Source: Bacteroidota bacterium | GTDB lineage: Bacteria; Bacteroidota; Bacteroidia; Chitinophagales; Saprospiraceae | DNA: 64,000 nucleotides | Direction: 5' to 3' | Assembly (NCBI GenBank): GCA_016124585.1 | Contig: WGNL01000011.1 | Span: 124,001-188,000 of the forward strand | Shown here: positions 15,908 to 24,151 of the stretch, one piece after another | Layout: every line of letters starts with the position of its first letter | Numbering within the stretch: position 1 is the stretch's first letter | The notes under the pieces: generated by a model | The model's input: only the letters and a program-made list of their open reading frames with translations | Database searches by the model: none | Told to the model about the DNA's origin: nothing | Position numbers and translations under genes: made by a program

Positions 15908-16627
15908 ATGGGAAGAGCATTTGAATATCGCAAAGCAACAAAAATGAAGCGGTGGGCGGGCATGGCCAAAGCGTTCACTCGGGTGGGCAGGCAAATTGCG
16001 CTTGCTGTAAAATCTGGCGGTGGCGACCCCAACTACAACCCACGCCTGCGACTGGCCATTCAAAACGCCAAGGCCGCCAACATGCCTAAAGCCAATGTTG
16101 ACAACGCCATTAAAAAAGCAACCTCCAAAGATTCCGAAAATTACGAGGAGGTCATTTACGAAGGATACGCTCCGCACGGCATTGCCATCTTGGTGGAAAC
16201 AGCGACTGATAATCCCACAAGAACCGTGGCCAACGTCCGCCACGTTTTTTCAAAATATGGAGGCTCGCTTGGGACTTCTGGTTCTGTGAGCTACATGTTT
16301 GCTCACAAAACAATTTTTGCGATCAATGCAAGTGATGTGGCCGACCGTGATGAGTTTGAGTTGGAAATGATAGATGCAGGTTTGGAAGAAATTAGGGAAG
16401 AAGAAGGGCAATTGTTGCTTACCGCAGATTTTGGCGACTTCGGAACCTTGAACAAAGCTTTGGAAGACAAAGGACTTGAAATTCAGGAGTCGAGGTTTGA
16501 ATGGGTGCCTTCCATGCAGAAAAAGCTGAGTGATGAAGAGGTGGAGGAAGTCATCAAATTGATTGACAAAATGGAGGAGGACGATGATGTGCAGAATGTT
16601 TTCCACACAATGGATATGTCTGAATAA
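15908..16627 (+). CDS. YebC/PmpR/TACO1-family protein
   Basis: 239 residues, the usual length. The N-terminus MGRAFEYRKATKMKRWAGMA is a variant of the family opening (usually MAGHSKWANI). It is followed by the conserved GGGDPNYNPRLRLAIQNAKA and NMPKANVDNAIKKA helices, YEEVIYEGYAPHG and the GGSLGTSGSVSYMF region. The family was long called transcriptional regulators; more recent work links several members to translation of proline-rich or otherwise difficult messages. A TACCTTTG octamer at 15829-15836 is a candidate -7 element. It converges on the MORN-caspase gene with a hairpin between. Confidence 0.93.
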   Translation: MGRAFEYRKATKMKRWAGMAKAFTRVGRQIALAVKSGGGDPNYNPRLRLAIQNAKAANMPKANVDNAIKKATSKDSENYEEVIYEGYAPHGIAILVETATDNPTRTVANVRHVFSKYGGSLGTSGSVSYMFAHKTIFAINASDVADRDEFELEMIDAGLEEIREEEGQLLLTADFGDFGTLNKALEDKGLEIQESRFEWVPSMQKKLSDEEVEEVIKLIDKMEEDDDVQNVFHTMDMSE

Positions 16628-16631
16628 TGCA

Positions 16632-16679
16632 AATTGAGCATGGAGAACTGAACGCTATGTAAGTTCCCCATGCTCAATT
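16632..16679. terminator. Bidirectional hairpin between convergent genes
   Basis: Arms 16632-16649 and 16662-16679 pair over 18 bp with one mismatch and a 12-nt loop. It starts 5 bases after the YebC-family stop and ends 5 bases before the stop of the MORN-caspase gene, so it can serve both. Confidence 0.8.
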
Positions 16680-16683
16680 ATGA

Positions 16684-18144
16684 TTACTCCCGCACAACGC
16701 CGACCGGTAACTTGCCATCATACTTCCCTGTCAAAACAGGGGTTTGTGCACCAGCAGTATATTTGCTGACTTTCAAGTTTACATAGTCGAAAAGCTCCTG
16801 AATCGATACAATCTTGTCGTGGTCGGTGTCGGCCTCACCTTTTAGGCCTTTTATTAAAAAATGACTGAACACCCCCGACCTTAAACCAGAATCTTCCAAC
16901 GAGACTTCAGCTCCTTTTGAAGACATGAACAGCGCCATGCCCCGGTCGCATTGGTCGAAAGCTTTGTAATACTTGTTCAGCATGTCACCCACAGAAGGCC
17001 CTTTAGCCGCCAACATGTCTGGTGCAAACTCTCCACCGATGAGCGAGCCTGAATGGCAAGCGTCTCCCAATACCAGTTTTTGTCTGGCATGACTTTGTTC
17101 TAAAATATGACGGATTTCTGAGTGTTCCAGGCGATGGCCGTACCCGTCAAAATCAACTGGAACGAAAGCCCCTTCGATGCCGTGCCCAGAGAAATAAAAC
17201 AACACTACATCGTTTTCATCGGCTTGTAAGAAGACGCTTCGCATGGTCTGCAAAATATTATCACGGGTAGCATTGTCGTCCACCAATACCTTCAGTTGGT
17301 TGTCAGGTAAGGCGCCGCCTTCAGGGCTTTTAAGAAAGGCGTAAAACTGGTATGCATCGTCGTCGGTGTAACGCAGTGCGGGCATGTGCTCATAGCTAGC
17401 CACCCCCACCACGACGGCCCAAACTTTGACAGCCGGGTCATAAACAGGGGCATTGGTTGTTGATTTTTGGCTGAGGTCTCCGTCATCAGCATTAGATGCT
17501 TCACTGTTTGTGCGGCGATTCTTTCCATTGACCCACTCTCCAGCATTTGCATTCCCGTTTTCGTCATAAAAAATGCCTTTCCCGTTTTTTTTATTATCGG
17601 CCCACTGCCCAACGTATTTAGCGCCGCCTTTGTAAAACATGGTGCCAGGCCCGTTGAACATTCCACTCATGAAATTGCCTTCGTAGCGGTCGCCAGTATG
17701 GAATGCATAAATGCCAAACCCTTCCTGCTTATTTGCAGCCCAGTTGCCATCATATACATCGCCATTGGCATAGCTCATGACACCTCTGCCATGAAATTGG
17801 TTTCGCTGAAATTGCCCCAAATATTCGTGTCCCTCAGCATAGGTAAACTTGCCTTCACCCTGTTGGTAATTGTCCTCCCAGTCGCCCATGTACTTGTTGC
17901 CATTAGCGCAATACAGGATTCCCTTGCCATTTGGTTTGCCAGCCTTGAAGTCGCCCATGTATTTGTTTCCGTTCGGGAAAACATAGGTGCCATAGCCGTT
18001 GGCGCAGTCACCTGTGAGGCAGCCGCTCGGCTCGTTTACGTTGTGTTTGGTGAAAAAACGGCTGTCAGCGCCGTTGGCGGTAGCCGAAAAAGATATTAGG
18101 AGGGCGAACCCCATCAACACTGCCCATTGCATTGCATTCCTCAT
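16684..18144 (-). CDS. MORN-repeat caspase-like (C14) peptidase
   Basis: 486 residues. A signal peptide (1-24) is followed by seven MORN repeats (about 48-207; for example YMGDFKAGKPNGKG, YEGNFMSGMFNGPG). A caspase-family domain spans about 239-470. The catalytic dyad is His321 in FYFSGHGIEG and Cys363 in LGDACHSGS, both intact. VWAVVVGVASYEHMPALRYT is the first strand and L1 region. The protein ends with a segment (DHDKIVSIQELFDYVN) typical of bacterial caspase homologues. Because of the signal peptide it should act in the periplasm or at the outer face, unlike most bacterial caspase-like proteins tied to cytoplasmic defence. MORN repeats are often membrane-lipid or protein docking modules. 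Substrate unknown. Confidence 0.9.
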   Translation of the reverse strand: MRNAMQWAVLMGFALLISFSATANGADSRFFTKHNVNEPSGCLTGDCANGYGTYVFPNGNKYMGDFKAGKPNGKGILYCANGNKYMGDWEDNYQQGEGKFTYAEGHEYLGQFQRNQFHGRGVMSYANGDVYDGNWAANKQEGFGIYAFHTGDRYEGNFMSGMFNGPGTMFYKGGAKYVGQWADNKKNGKGIFYDENGNANAGEWVNGKNRRTNSEASNADDGDLSQKSTTNAPVYDPAVKVWAVVVGVASYEHMPALRYTDDDAYQFYAFLKSPEGGALPDNQLKVLVDDNATRDNILQTMRSVFLQADENDVVLFYFSGHGIEGAFVPVDFDGYGHRLEHSEIRHILEQSHARQKLVLGDACHSGSLIGGEFAPDMLAAKGPSVGDMLNKYYKAFDQCDRGMALFMSSKGAEVSLEDSGLRSGVFSHFLIKGLKGEADTDHDKIVSIQELFDYVNLKVSKYTAGAQTPVLTGKYDGKLPVGVVRE

Positions 18145-18451
18145 TGTTCCGAGTTTTCATGGTGAAAAGAAAAAAATTCACAAGCAGGTAGCAGTGTTGC
18201 ATCGGGTGATGTTAACGAAGTTAGTAATTAAAGAATTTGGAAATTTGAATGGTCAGGTCTGAGGGCTGAGAATCTCGGTTTGCTGTTTTGTGTAAATAGA
18301 ACGCCAAGCCCTGTGCGACTTATTTTATAATAAAATTTTTTTAGGAGAAAAAATTGCCAAACAGGTAAATACGTTGAAATCGGTCGTTTGAAAATGAATG
18401 GCTATTTTTGCCACACAACAAATTTTATTACATCATAAAAAATCAGCTCCA
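18145..18451. other. Divergent promoter region between the MORN-caspase and DUF4920 genes
   Basis: No gene. Minus-strand TAACTTCG at 18216-18223 and plus-strand TATTTTTG at 18403-18410 fit the -7 consensus of the two divergent genes, but neither has a clearly spaced -33 TTTG. The middle is AT-rich. Confidence 0.4.
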
Positions 18452-18949
18452 ATGGTTAAGAAATTTTTCATTCTAGGCCTATTCACATCGCTACTTTGGG
18501 CATGTGGTGCCGATCAGCCTGCAGACACCACTGTTCAAACTGGGCAACCACAAAGCTTTGGCGAAGCAATCACCACCGATGGTGCAGTAACAATGGGCGA
18601 GATGGTTGCCAAACTTCAGGGCGTTGACTCCGTGCAGGTAAAAGTAAAAGGCAAGGTAGAGTCAGTGTGTCAAGTAAAAGGCTGCTGGGTCAACCTCCAC
18701 GACGACCAAGCCGGCGATGTGTTTGTCAAGTTCAAAGACTATGGGTTTTTCCTGCCGAAAGACATCGCAGGAAGGGAAGTAGTGATGGATGGCTATGCAT
18801 TCAGGGAAATCACCTCTGTGGAAGACCTTAAGCACTATGCAGAGGACGAGGGCAAGACAAAAGAGGAAATTGAGGCCATCACTCAGCCAAAAGAAGAATT
18901 GAAATTTTTGGCAAGTGGCGTATTGCTGCTGCCAGAAAACAAACAGTAA
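18452..18949 (+). CDS. DUF4920 lipoprotein
   Basis: 165 residues from the ATG at 18452. This start puts a lipoprotein signal at the very N-terminus (MVKKFFILGLFTSLLWACG, lipobox LLWA-C). The upstream in-frame ATG at 18398 would add 18 unconvincing residues. The mature part matches DUF4920: VKVKGKVESVCQVKGCWVNL, then VFVKFKDYGFFLPKDIAGRE, with an OB-fold look and a conserved CxxxGCW. It is anchored in a membrane, probably periplasm-facing. Members are of unknown function; the Cys pair suggests metal or redox chemistry, which is only a guess. Confidence 0.85.
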   Translation: MVKKFFILGLFTSLLWACGADQPADTTVQTGQPQSFGEAITTDGAVTMGEMVAKLQGVDSVQVKVKGKVESVCQVKGCWVNLHDDQAGDVFVKFKDYGFFLPKDIAGREVVMDGYAFREITSVEDLKHYAEDEGKTKEEIEAITQPKEELKFLASGVLLLPENKQ

Positions 18950-19048
18950 ATTTAGGAGATTGTGTTTGGGCGTTCATGTACTAATTTCTACGGCTGAGGT
19001 AAAAGTCCGTCTTTTCCAAATCGCATGGACACCCAAACACACACAAAC

Positions 19049-21178
19049 ATGAAAATCATCTTCCCATTCATCGCCTTGGCGTTGCTACCCTGCCTTGCAT
19101 CCTCGCAAGTGGCGGATAGCTTGGCAGGTCTGTTGAAAACGGCAAGGCCAGATACTACCCGGGTAAACTTGCTGAATGACCTTGCATGGGAACTTAAATT
19201 TGATGACCCCAAAACTGCCATCCTCCACCTCGATTCTGCACTTGTTCTTTCCAAAAAATTGGGTTTCAAAAAAGGCGAAGGCAATACCCTCAACTACCGA
19301 GGTGTGGTCGCCGACATCCATGGCGAAAGCGATGTAGCTATTGATTTTTTTCAAAGAAGCATGGCGGTGCGTGAGCAGTTGGGTGATAGAAAAGGCGTCG
19401 CTTCGCTCCTCAACAACATTGCCAACGTCAAGGAAAACAAAGGTGATTTCCTAGGCGCATTGACCGGCTATCAGCAGTCACTGAAAGTCCGGGAGGAACT
19501 CGGCGACACTGCACGTGCGGTGCGTGCACATTACAACATCGCTAATGTCCTGGAGAAATTAGGCGATTACCCAGAGGCGCTTGACAATGTGTTTTTTTAC
19601 CTCGAAAACACCGATATTAACGAAGATGCTGAGGGGGTGGCAAATGCTTGGAACATCGTCGGGAACATCCGTACGGAAACCGACCGCTACCCTGAAGCGC
19701 TGGAAGCCTATCAAAAAGCACTTGACTTGCATAAGCAACTAGGCAACGAATGGCAGCAAGCCAGCGTGCTCACGAACATTGCCAATCTGAATGATACCAA
19801 GGCCGAAGACCTGATGGACAAGGACATTCTGGTGGACAGCGTGCAGGGTTTTTATGAAAATGCCATCAGTATTTACCAAGAGGCCCTGCTTATTCGGGAG
19901 AGACTGGAAGACCAAAGCGGACAGGCCGAAATCTTTAACAACTTAGGATATGTGTTGAAGAATTTCGGCAGTTTTTACGAAAAAAAAGGAGACGAAGCGC
20001 TGGCCGAAAAGACTTGGGCACAGACTGAGGACTACTTCGCCCGCTCACTCAAAATCCGAGAGGAACTTGGCGAAAAAGCAGGCATTATGGAAGTTTACAA
20101 CGGCATAGCTGATGTGCGCCGCCGTCAAAAACGCTACCCCGAAGCGCTGGACTACACACAACGCTACTATGCCATTGCGAAGGAAATCAACGACCGGAAG
20201 TTCCAGCAGAGTGGTTTGAAGGACTTCGCCCGTATTTACTCGAAAATGGGAGATTTCGAAGAAGCGTACAAATATCGGGTGCAGTACGACGAGCTTCGGT
20301 ACTCGACATTCACGGAAGAGCGGCTGGTGGCTGAGCAGCGCCGGGAAGCTGTTTACACCGACAAGAAAAAACAACAGGAAATTGAGAAGAAGAACCGGGA
20401 AATTGAGTTGCAGGATGCCAAACTGCGGAGCGAACGCACCTTCCGTTATTCACTGATTGGCGGGGCAGCACTGCTAGGGCTTTTAGCACTGACATTGCTC
20501 CGCAGCAACCGCACCGTGAAGCGGGAAAAGCAGCGCTCCGACGATTTGCTGCTCAATATCTTACCGGAAAAAACCGCCGAGGAACTCAAGGCCCACGGCA
20601 AGGCAAAAGCCCGCCGGTACGATGCTGTGACGGTGCTTTTCACGGATTTCAAATCCTTCACGACCATTGCGGAGCAGATGCCCGCCGAGGCATTGGTGGC
20701 CGAACTTGACGAGTGTTTCCGGGCTTTCGATGAAATTATCGGGCGCTACGGTATCGAAAAAATCAAGACCATTGGCGATGCCTATTTCTGCGCCGCTGGC
20801 CTGCCAGAACCGACCACGACCCACGCCGAGGACATGGTACGGGCAGCGTTGGAGATGCAGGTTTTTATGAAACAATTCGGCGAAAAACAGCGAGCAGCGG
20901 GCAAGCCTGTCTTCGTCTGCCGCATCGGTATTCATACAGGCCCAGTTGTCGCTGGGGTGGTTGGACAAAAGAAGTTTGCCTACGACATCTGGGGTGATAC
21001 TGTGAACATGGGCGCCCGCATGGAGTCTAGCGGCGAACCTGAGCGGGTGAACATCAGTGAGGCGGCTTACCAATTGGTGAAAGACAAATTCCAGTGCGTT
21101 CCCCGGGGAAAGGTGGTAGCAAAAGGGAAGGGGGAGGTAGAGATGTATTTTGTGGAAGGTGATACAACTTCTGTATAG
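19049..21178 (+). CDS. TPR-receptor class III adenylate cyclase
   Basis: 709 residues from the ATG at 19049, which gives a standard signal peptide (MKIIFPFIALALLPCLASSQ); an in-frame ATG at 19025 adds eight residues. Residues about 30-430 are tetratricopeptide repeats in the periplasm (for example GNTLNYRGVVADIHGESDVA, GVASLLNNIANVKENKGDF). A coiled linker and one transmembrane helix (about 458-478, YSLIGGAALLGLLALTLL) lead to a class III cyclase domain (about 520-700). Metal-binding Asp533 (LFTDFKSFT) and Asp577 (IGDAYF) are intact. Lys573 in EKIKTIGDAYF and Asp646 in YDIWGDTVNMGAR are the residues that select ATP, so it should make cAMP. It is a one-protein sensor of periplasmic partners. 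A small TonB-C gene follows after 35 bases. Confidence 0.9.
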   Translation: MKIIFPFIALALLPCLASSQVADSLAGLLKTARPDTTRVNLLNDLAWELKFDDPKTAILHLDSALVLSKKLGFKKGEGNTLNYRGVVADIHGESDVAIDFFQRSMAVREQLGDRKGVASLLNNIANVKENKGDFLGALTGYQQSLKVREELGDTARAVRAHYNIANVLEKLGDYPEALDNVFFYLENTDINEDAEGVANAWNIVGNIRTETDRYPEALEAYQKALDLHKQLGNEWQQASVLTNIANLNDTKAEDLMDKDILVDSVQGFYENAISIYQEALLIRERLEDQSGQAEIFNNLGYVLKNFGSFYEKKGDEALAEKTWAQTEDYFARSLKIREELGEKAGIMEVYNGIADVRRRQKRYPEALDYTQRYYAIAKEINDRKFQQSGLKDFARIYSKMGDFEEAYKYRVQYDELRYSTFTEERLVAEQRREAVYTDKKKQQEIEKKNREIELQDAKLRSERTFRYSLIGGAALLGLLALTLLRSNRTVKREKQRSDDLLLNILPEKTAEELKAHGKAKARRYDAVTVLFTDFKSFTTIAEQMPAEALVAELDECFRAFDEIIGRYGIEKIKTIGDAYFCAAGLPEPTTTHAEDMVRAALEMQVFMKQFGEKQRAAGKPVFVCRIGIHTGPVVAGVVGQKKFAYDIWGDTVNMGARMESSGEPERVNISEAAYQLVKDKFQCVPRGKVVAKGKGEVEMYFVEGDTTSV

Positions 21179-21213
21179 TTGAAATGCATCTAGCTTGAAG
21201 TTCAACCTTTGTC

Positions 21214-21687
21214 ATGAAAAATTTAATCCCTAAAAGCAAGAAGATAACCAGAATATCTTGTATTAATACCCTTCTTTTTTTATCGTGGGTTATTCTAAAA
21301 GCTCAAGGCCAATTCGGTAAAGAACAGGATGAAGTTATACTTTGTCCAATTGAAGTTCAAGCCTATTTTCCGGGATGTGAGAAGATTGTAGATAAATCTG
21401 AAAAGCATAGATGTGCTGAATCAAGCATGCTAGAATTTTTATACTGCAACCTTAATTATCCAATCGATGCATTATCAAATTGTATTCAAGGCACAGTTTA
21501 CGTAAGGTTTACAATTGAAAAAGATGGGAAACTATCAGACCATCAAATCTTACGAGACATAGGCGGAGGTTGTGGAAATGAAGCGTTGAGGGTTGTAAAA
21601 TTGATGCCTGATTTCGAACCCGCAACACAAAATGGAAGACCAGTTAGGTCGGTTTTCAATCTACCAGTCAAATTCAAACTTGAATAA
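21214..21687 (+). CDS. Small exported TonB C-terminal domain protein
   Basis: 157 residues. A hydrophobic N-terminal segment (about 12-30) serves as a signal peptide or anchor. The C-terminal 75 residues match the TonB C-terminal domain (YPIDALSNCIQGTVYVRFTI, DGKLSDHQILRDIGGGCGNE, ALRVVKLMPDFEPATQNGRP). The Pro-rich periplasm-spanning segment of true TonB is missing, so it is unlikely to energise outer-membrane receptors; such short proteins are common in Bacteroidota and their role is unclear. It contains several Cys. Lower GC than its neighbours. It lies 35 bases after the cyclase gene, possibly in the same unit. Confidence 0.75.
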   Translation: MKNLIPKSKKITRISCINTLLFLSWVILKAQGQFGKEQDEVILCPIEVQAYFPGCEKIVDKSEKHRCAESSMLEFLYCNLNYPIDALSNCIQGTVYVRFTIEKDGKLSDHQILRDIGGGCGNEALRVVKLMPDFEPATQNGRPVRSVFNLPVKFKLE

Positions 21688-21783
21688 CTACTTTTTTTTA
21701 AGAAATTTTTAACCTCTAAGCAGCGAATCAAAACTCCTGTACGTATTGGTATTGGTTTAAAGAAATAGGCGTTATTTACATGG

Positions 21784-21833
21784 AGGCGGCCCCGTTTACT
21801 CTCACTAATTGTAAACGAAAATAGGGACCGCCT
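21784..21833 (+). terminator. Compound hairpin after the TonB-C gene
   Basis: Outer stem AGGCGG.CCC (21784-21793) with GGG.CCGCCT (21824-21833), and inner stem GTTTAC (21794-21799) with GTAAAC (21811-21816). It is followed by TTCATTTTTTCCTT. Likely a terminator about 100 bases after the stop. Confidence 0.6.
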
Positions 21834-21928
21834 TCATTTTTTCCTTCTGCTTCCATCTCCATCCTTTCCAAGTTTACATTTTACCTTTGCTCTGAAATTC
21901 AATCCTTCACTCATTCAATTCATTTTCA

Positions 21929-22687
21929 TTGACCTTCACCTTTCTAGGCACAGGCACCTCCCAAGGCGTACCCATCATCGGCTGCGACTGTGAAGTCTGC
22001 ACTTCAAGCGACTCAAGGGACAACCGCTTGCGTACCTCGCTGCTCGTTTCGCACGAAGGGAAAAATGTCGTGATTGACAGCGGGCCAGACTTCCGGCAGC
22101 AGATGCTGCGGGCCAAGGTGAAAAGTTTGGAGGCCGTCGTGTTGACCCATGAGCACAACGACCATATCATCGGCTTGGACGATGTGCGGCCTTTCAATTT
22201 CATGCAACACCGCCACATGCCTCTTTACGGAAGGACATCTGTGTTGGCAGAGGTGAAAAAGCGGTTTGCCTATATTTTCGAAGAAAATCCCTACCCCGGT
22301 GCGCCGATGATTCAGCCTGTTGAATTTGAAAATGGTGAAACCTTCGAGGTGGCGGGCATCCCGTTCCTGCCATTCGAAGTGATGCACGGCCAATTGCCTG
22401 TTACCGCCTTCCGCATCGGCGACTTTGCCTATATCACCGATATGAAGACCATCGCCGAAGGTGAAAAAGAAAAACTGCTCGGAGTGAAGACCCTAGTCGT
22501 AAATGCCCTGCACCTCGATTGGCACCACTCCCATCTGAACTTGGAGGAGGCACTAGCCTTTATTGCTGAAATAAAACCTGAACAGTCTTGGCTCACTCAT
22601 CTCAGCCATCGGATGGGGTTGCATGAAGAGCGCTCGAAGCTGCTACCAAAGGGGGTGGGGCTGGCGTATGATGGGTTGGTTATTTAA
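21929..22687 (+). CDS. PhnP-like metallo-beta-lactamase-fold hydrolase
   Basis: 252 residues. FTFLGTGTSQGVPIIGCDCEVC opens the protein, where Cys19, Cys21 and Cys24 match the structural zinc site of PhnP-type enzymes. The active-site motif THEHNDH is at residues 73-79 (His74, His76, Asp78, His79). Further ligands are expected in EVMHGQ, YITDMK and LDWHHSH. PhnP cleaves cyclic ribose phosphodiesters in phosphonate breakdown; here no phn genes are near, so only a phosphodiesterase function is suggested. The start is TTG at 21929, since no ATG or GTG precedes the conserved first strand. A TACCTTTG octamer (21882-21889) is a candidate -7 element. Confidence 0.88.
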   Translation: MTFTFLGTGTSQGVPIIGCDCEVCTSSDSRDNRLRTSLLVSHEGKNVVIDSGPDFRQQMLRAKVKSLEAVVLTHEHNDHIIGLDDVRPFNFMQHRHMPLYGRTSVLAEVKKRFAYIFEENPYPGAPMIQPVEFENGETFEVAGIPFLPFEVMHGQLPVTAFRIGDFAYITDMKTIAEGEKEKLLGVKTLVVNALHLDWHHSHLNLEEALAFIAEIKPEQSWLTHLSHRMGLHEERSKLLPKGVGLAYDGLVI

Positions 22688-22702
22688 ATAGATTATAAAA
22701 TT

Positions 22703-23578
22703 ATGAATCGCCTTTTCTATACTTTTTTCTTCATCGCCTTCTGTAAGCTATGCTGTAATTCGCAAACAATATTTGAATTTGAGGGAGTACCAATAAAAAC
22801 ATCCACCGAGGTCGTGCTTCTAACCATTGGAAATGATACTGTTTTTGGAAATTTAATAAGGGTTGATAGTTTCTCCATAACTTTATTAACATCGGAGAAT
22901 GAAGTTTCCGAATTTCAAGCAGGGGAGGTGTCTGAATACTATTTTTCTTATCGTCCCAAATTTAAACGCCTTGATATTGGTGATGAATTTAATCAGCGCA
23001 TATTCGTCAGCCCTACAGCCTATAATTTAAAAAAAGGAGAATGCGAATACCGCAATATAGATGTCGTATATAATGCCTTTCATACTGGTTTAACGGATAA
23101 TATTTCAATTGGGGGTGGCATAGTTCCGACCGTTATTTTAAATTCGGCATTTGTAGATGCCAAATCCACTATCCCATTGAATAAGAACATACGTTTGGGC
23201 GTCGGCGTGGCATTTATAGGAGGATTGGGCGGTGATGTTGGGTTCAAGCCAGAAAGCTTTGGATTTATTAGTGGATTTGGCATTCTCACCGTGGGCAATC
23301 AAAAGCATTTCCTCAATTTCATGGGAGGTCGAATTATAGGTAGAGGTTTTTCAGAAAATGAAAATGGCTTTACTTATAGCATTGGAGGTAGCGTAAAATT
23401 GCGCAGATCCAAGCTCTTCGCCGAATTGGCTCACACAAACCTTTATCAAGAAAACCTCAATTTATTTTCAGGTTTCGATTTGAAAATCAGAGCGCTAGTG
23501 TATGAAGTCGGACTTCAAACGGCGTTTGATGATTTTTGGGGGTTTATTCCTTTTTTAGGTTTGTCAAAGCGGTTTTAG
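22703..23578 (+). CDS. Exported protein of unknown function, probable outer-membrane beta-barrel
   Basis: 291 residues. Signal peptide 1-20 (ending CCNSQ). Residues 30-90 form a small beta domain (IGNDTVFGNLIRVDSFSITL) of the kind found in many Bacteroidota proteins. From about 105 on, alternating hydrophobic and polar strands with Gly turns (LTDNISIGGGIVPTVIL, NIRLGVGVAFIGGLGGDVGF, GFTYSIGGSVKLRRSKLFAE) and a C-terminal aromatic residue (LSKRF) suggest an 8-10 strand outer-membrane barrel. I do not recognise the family. It lies 15 bases after the PhnP-like gene and 15 bases before the Vsr-like gene, so the three may share a transcript. Confidence 0.65.
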   Translation: MNRLFYTFFFIAFCKLCCNSQTIFEFEGVPIKTSTEVVLLTIGNDTVFGNLIRVDSFSITLLTSENEVSEFQAGEVSEYYFSYRPKFKRLDIGDEFNQRIFVSPTAYNLKKGECEYRNIDVVYNAFHTGLTDNISIGGGIVPTVILNSAFVDAKSTIPLNKNIRLGVGVAFIGGLGGDVGFKPESFGFISGFGILTVGNQKHFLNFMGGRIIGRGFSENENGFTYSIGGSVKLRRSKLFAELAHTNLYQENLNLFSGFDLKIRALVYEVGLQTAFDDFWGFIPFLGLSKRF

Positions 23579-23593
23579 AAAACAGGGTGAGAT

Positions 23594-24136
23594 TTGCAAA
23601 AAATTGCCATTTTTACTAAAAACAATTTGGCCAAGCCCAAGCCATACATCCAGCCCAAAATCAAAGTCCCCCGCTTCGCCGAGGACGCTGGCTTTCACAC
23701 CACGCCGCAGCGGTCGGAGATGATGAGCCGCATCCGTGGGGTGAACACGAAGCCGGAGGTGGCGCTGCGCAAGGCACTCTGGCATTTCGGCTACCGCTAT
23801 CGCATCCATGACAAGCATCTACCCGGCAAGCCCGACCTCGTTTTTGCGAAGCAGAAAACCGTCGTCTTCGTGGATGGGGATTTCTGGCATGGCTACGACT
23901 GGCGGCACAAACGGGACAAAATCAAGTCCAACCCTGCCTTCTGGATTCCGAAAATAGAACGGAACATGCAGCGTGACCGGGAAGTGAACGCTGAACTCGA
24001 AGCCCTTGGCTGGCAGGTCGTGCGCATTTGGGAACATGAACTGAAAAAGGCGGAATTCGGAGCGACGGTGTATCGGGTGGTGCGGCTGCTAGGTGCTGCT
24101 GGTGGGCAGATTGAGTTTTTGTTGGAAGATGATTAA
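23594..24136 (+). CDS. vsr: Vsr-like very short patch repair endonuclease
   Basis: 180 residues from TTG at 23594. From residue 36 it follows the Vsr pattern: TTPQRSEMMSRIRGVNTKPE, LPGKPDLVF with Asp81 as the catalytic aspartate, VFVDGDFWHGYDW with His99, and NMQRDREVNAELEALGWQV near the end. Vsr nicks next to T:G mismatches made by deamination of 5-methylcytosine. Unlike E. coli Vsr, the Cys residues that hold its structural zinc are absent (for example DGDFWHG instead of GCFWHHHH). No cytosine methyltransferase gene is in the window, so it stands as an orphan. An ATG at residue 43 would lose the conserved N-terminal helix and is rejected. It is followed after 15 bases by a glycosyltransferase gene. 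Confidence 0.85.
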   Translation: MQKIAIFTKNNLAKPKPYIQPKIKVPRFAEDAGFHTTPQRSEMMSRIRGVNTKPEVALRKALWHFGYRYRIHDKHLPGKPDLVFAKQKTVVFVDGDFWHGYDWRHKRDKIKSNPAFWIPKIERNMQRDREVNAELEALGWQVVRIWEHELKKAEFGATVYRVVRLLGAAGGQIEFLLEDD

Positions 24137-24151
24137 CTGTAAAATTGCGGC

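Noticed and set aside
17467-18099. 210-codon frame antisense to the MORN-caspase gene
   Set aside because: It mirrors the MORN repeats and has no recognisable features; the sense protein has complete domains.
20561-21205. 214-codon frame antisense to the cyclase domain
   Set aside because: The sense strand carries an intact catalytic domain; the antisense product has no pattern.
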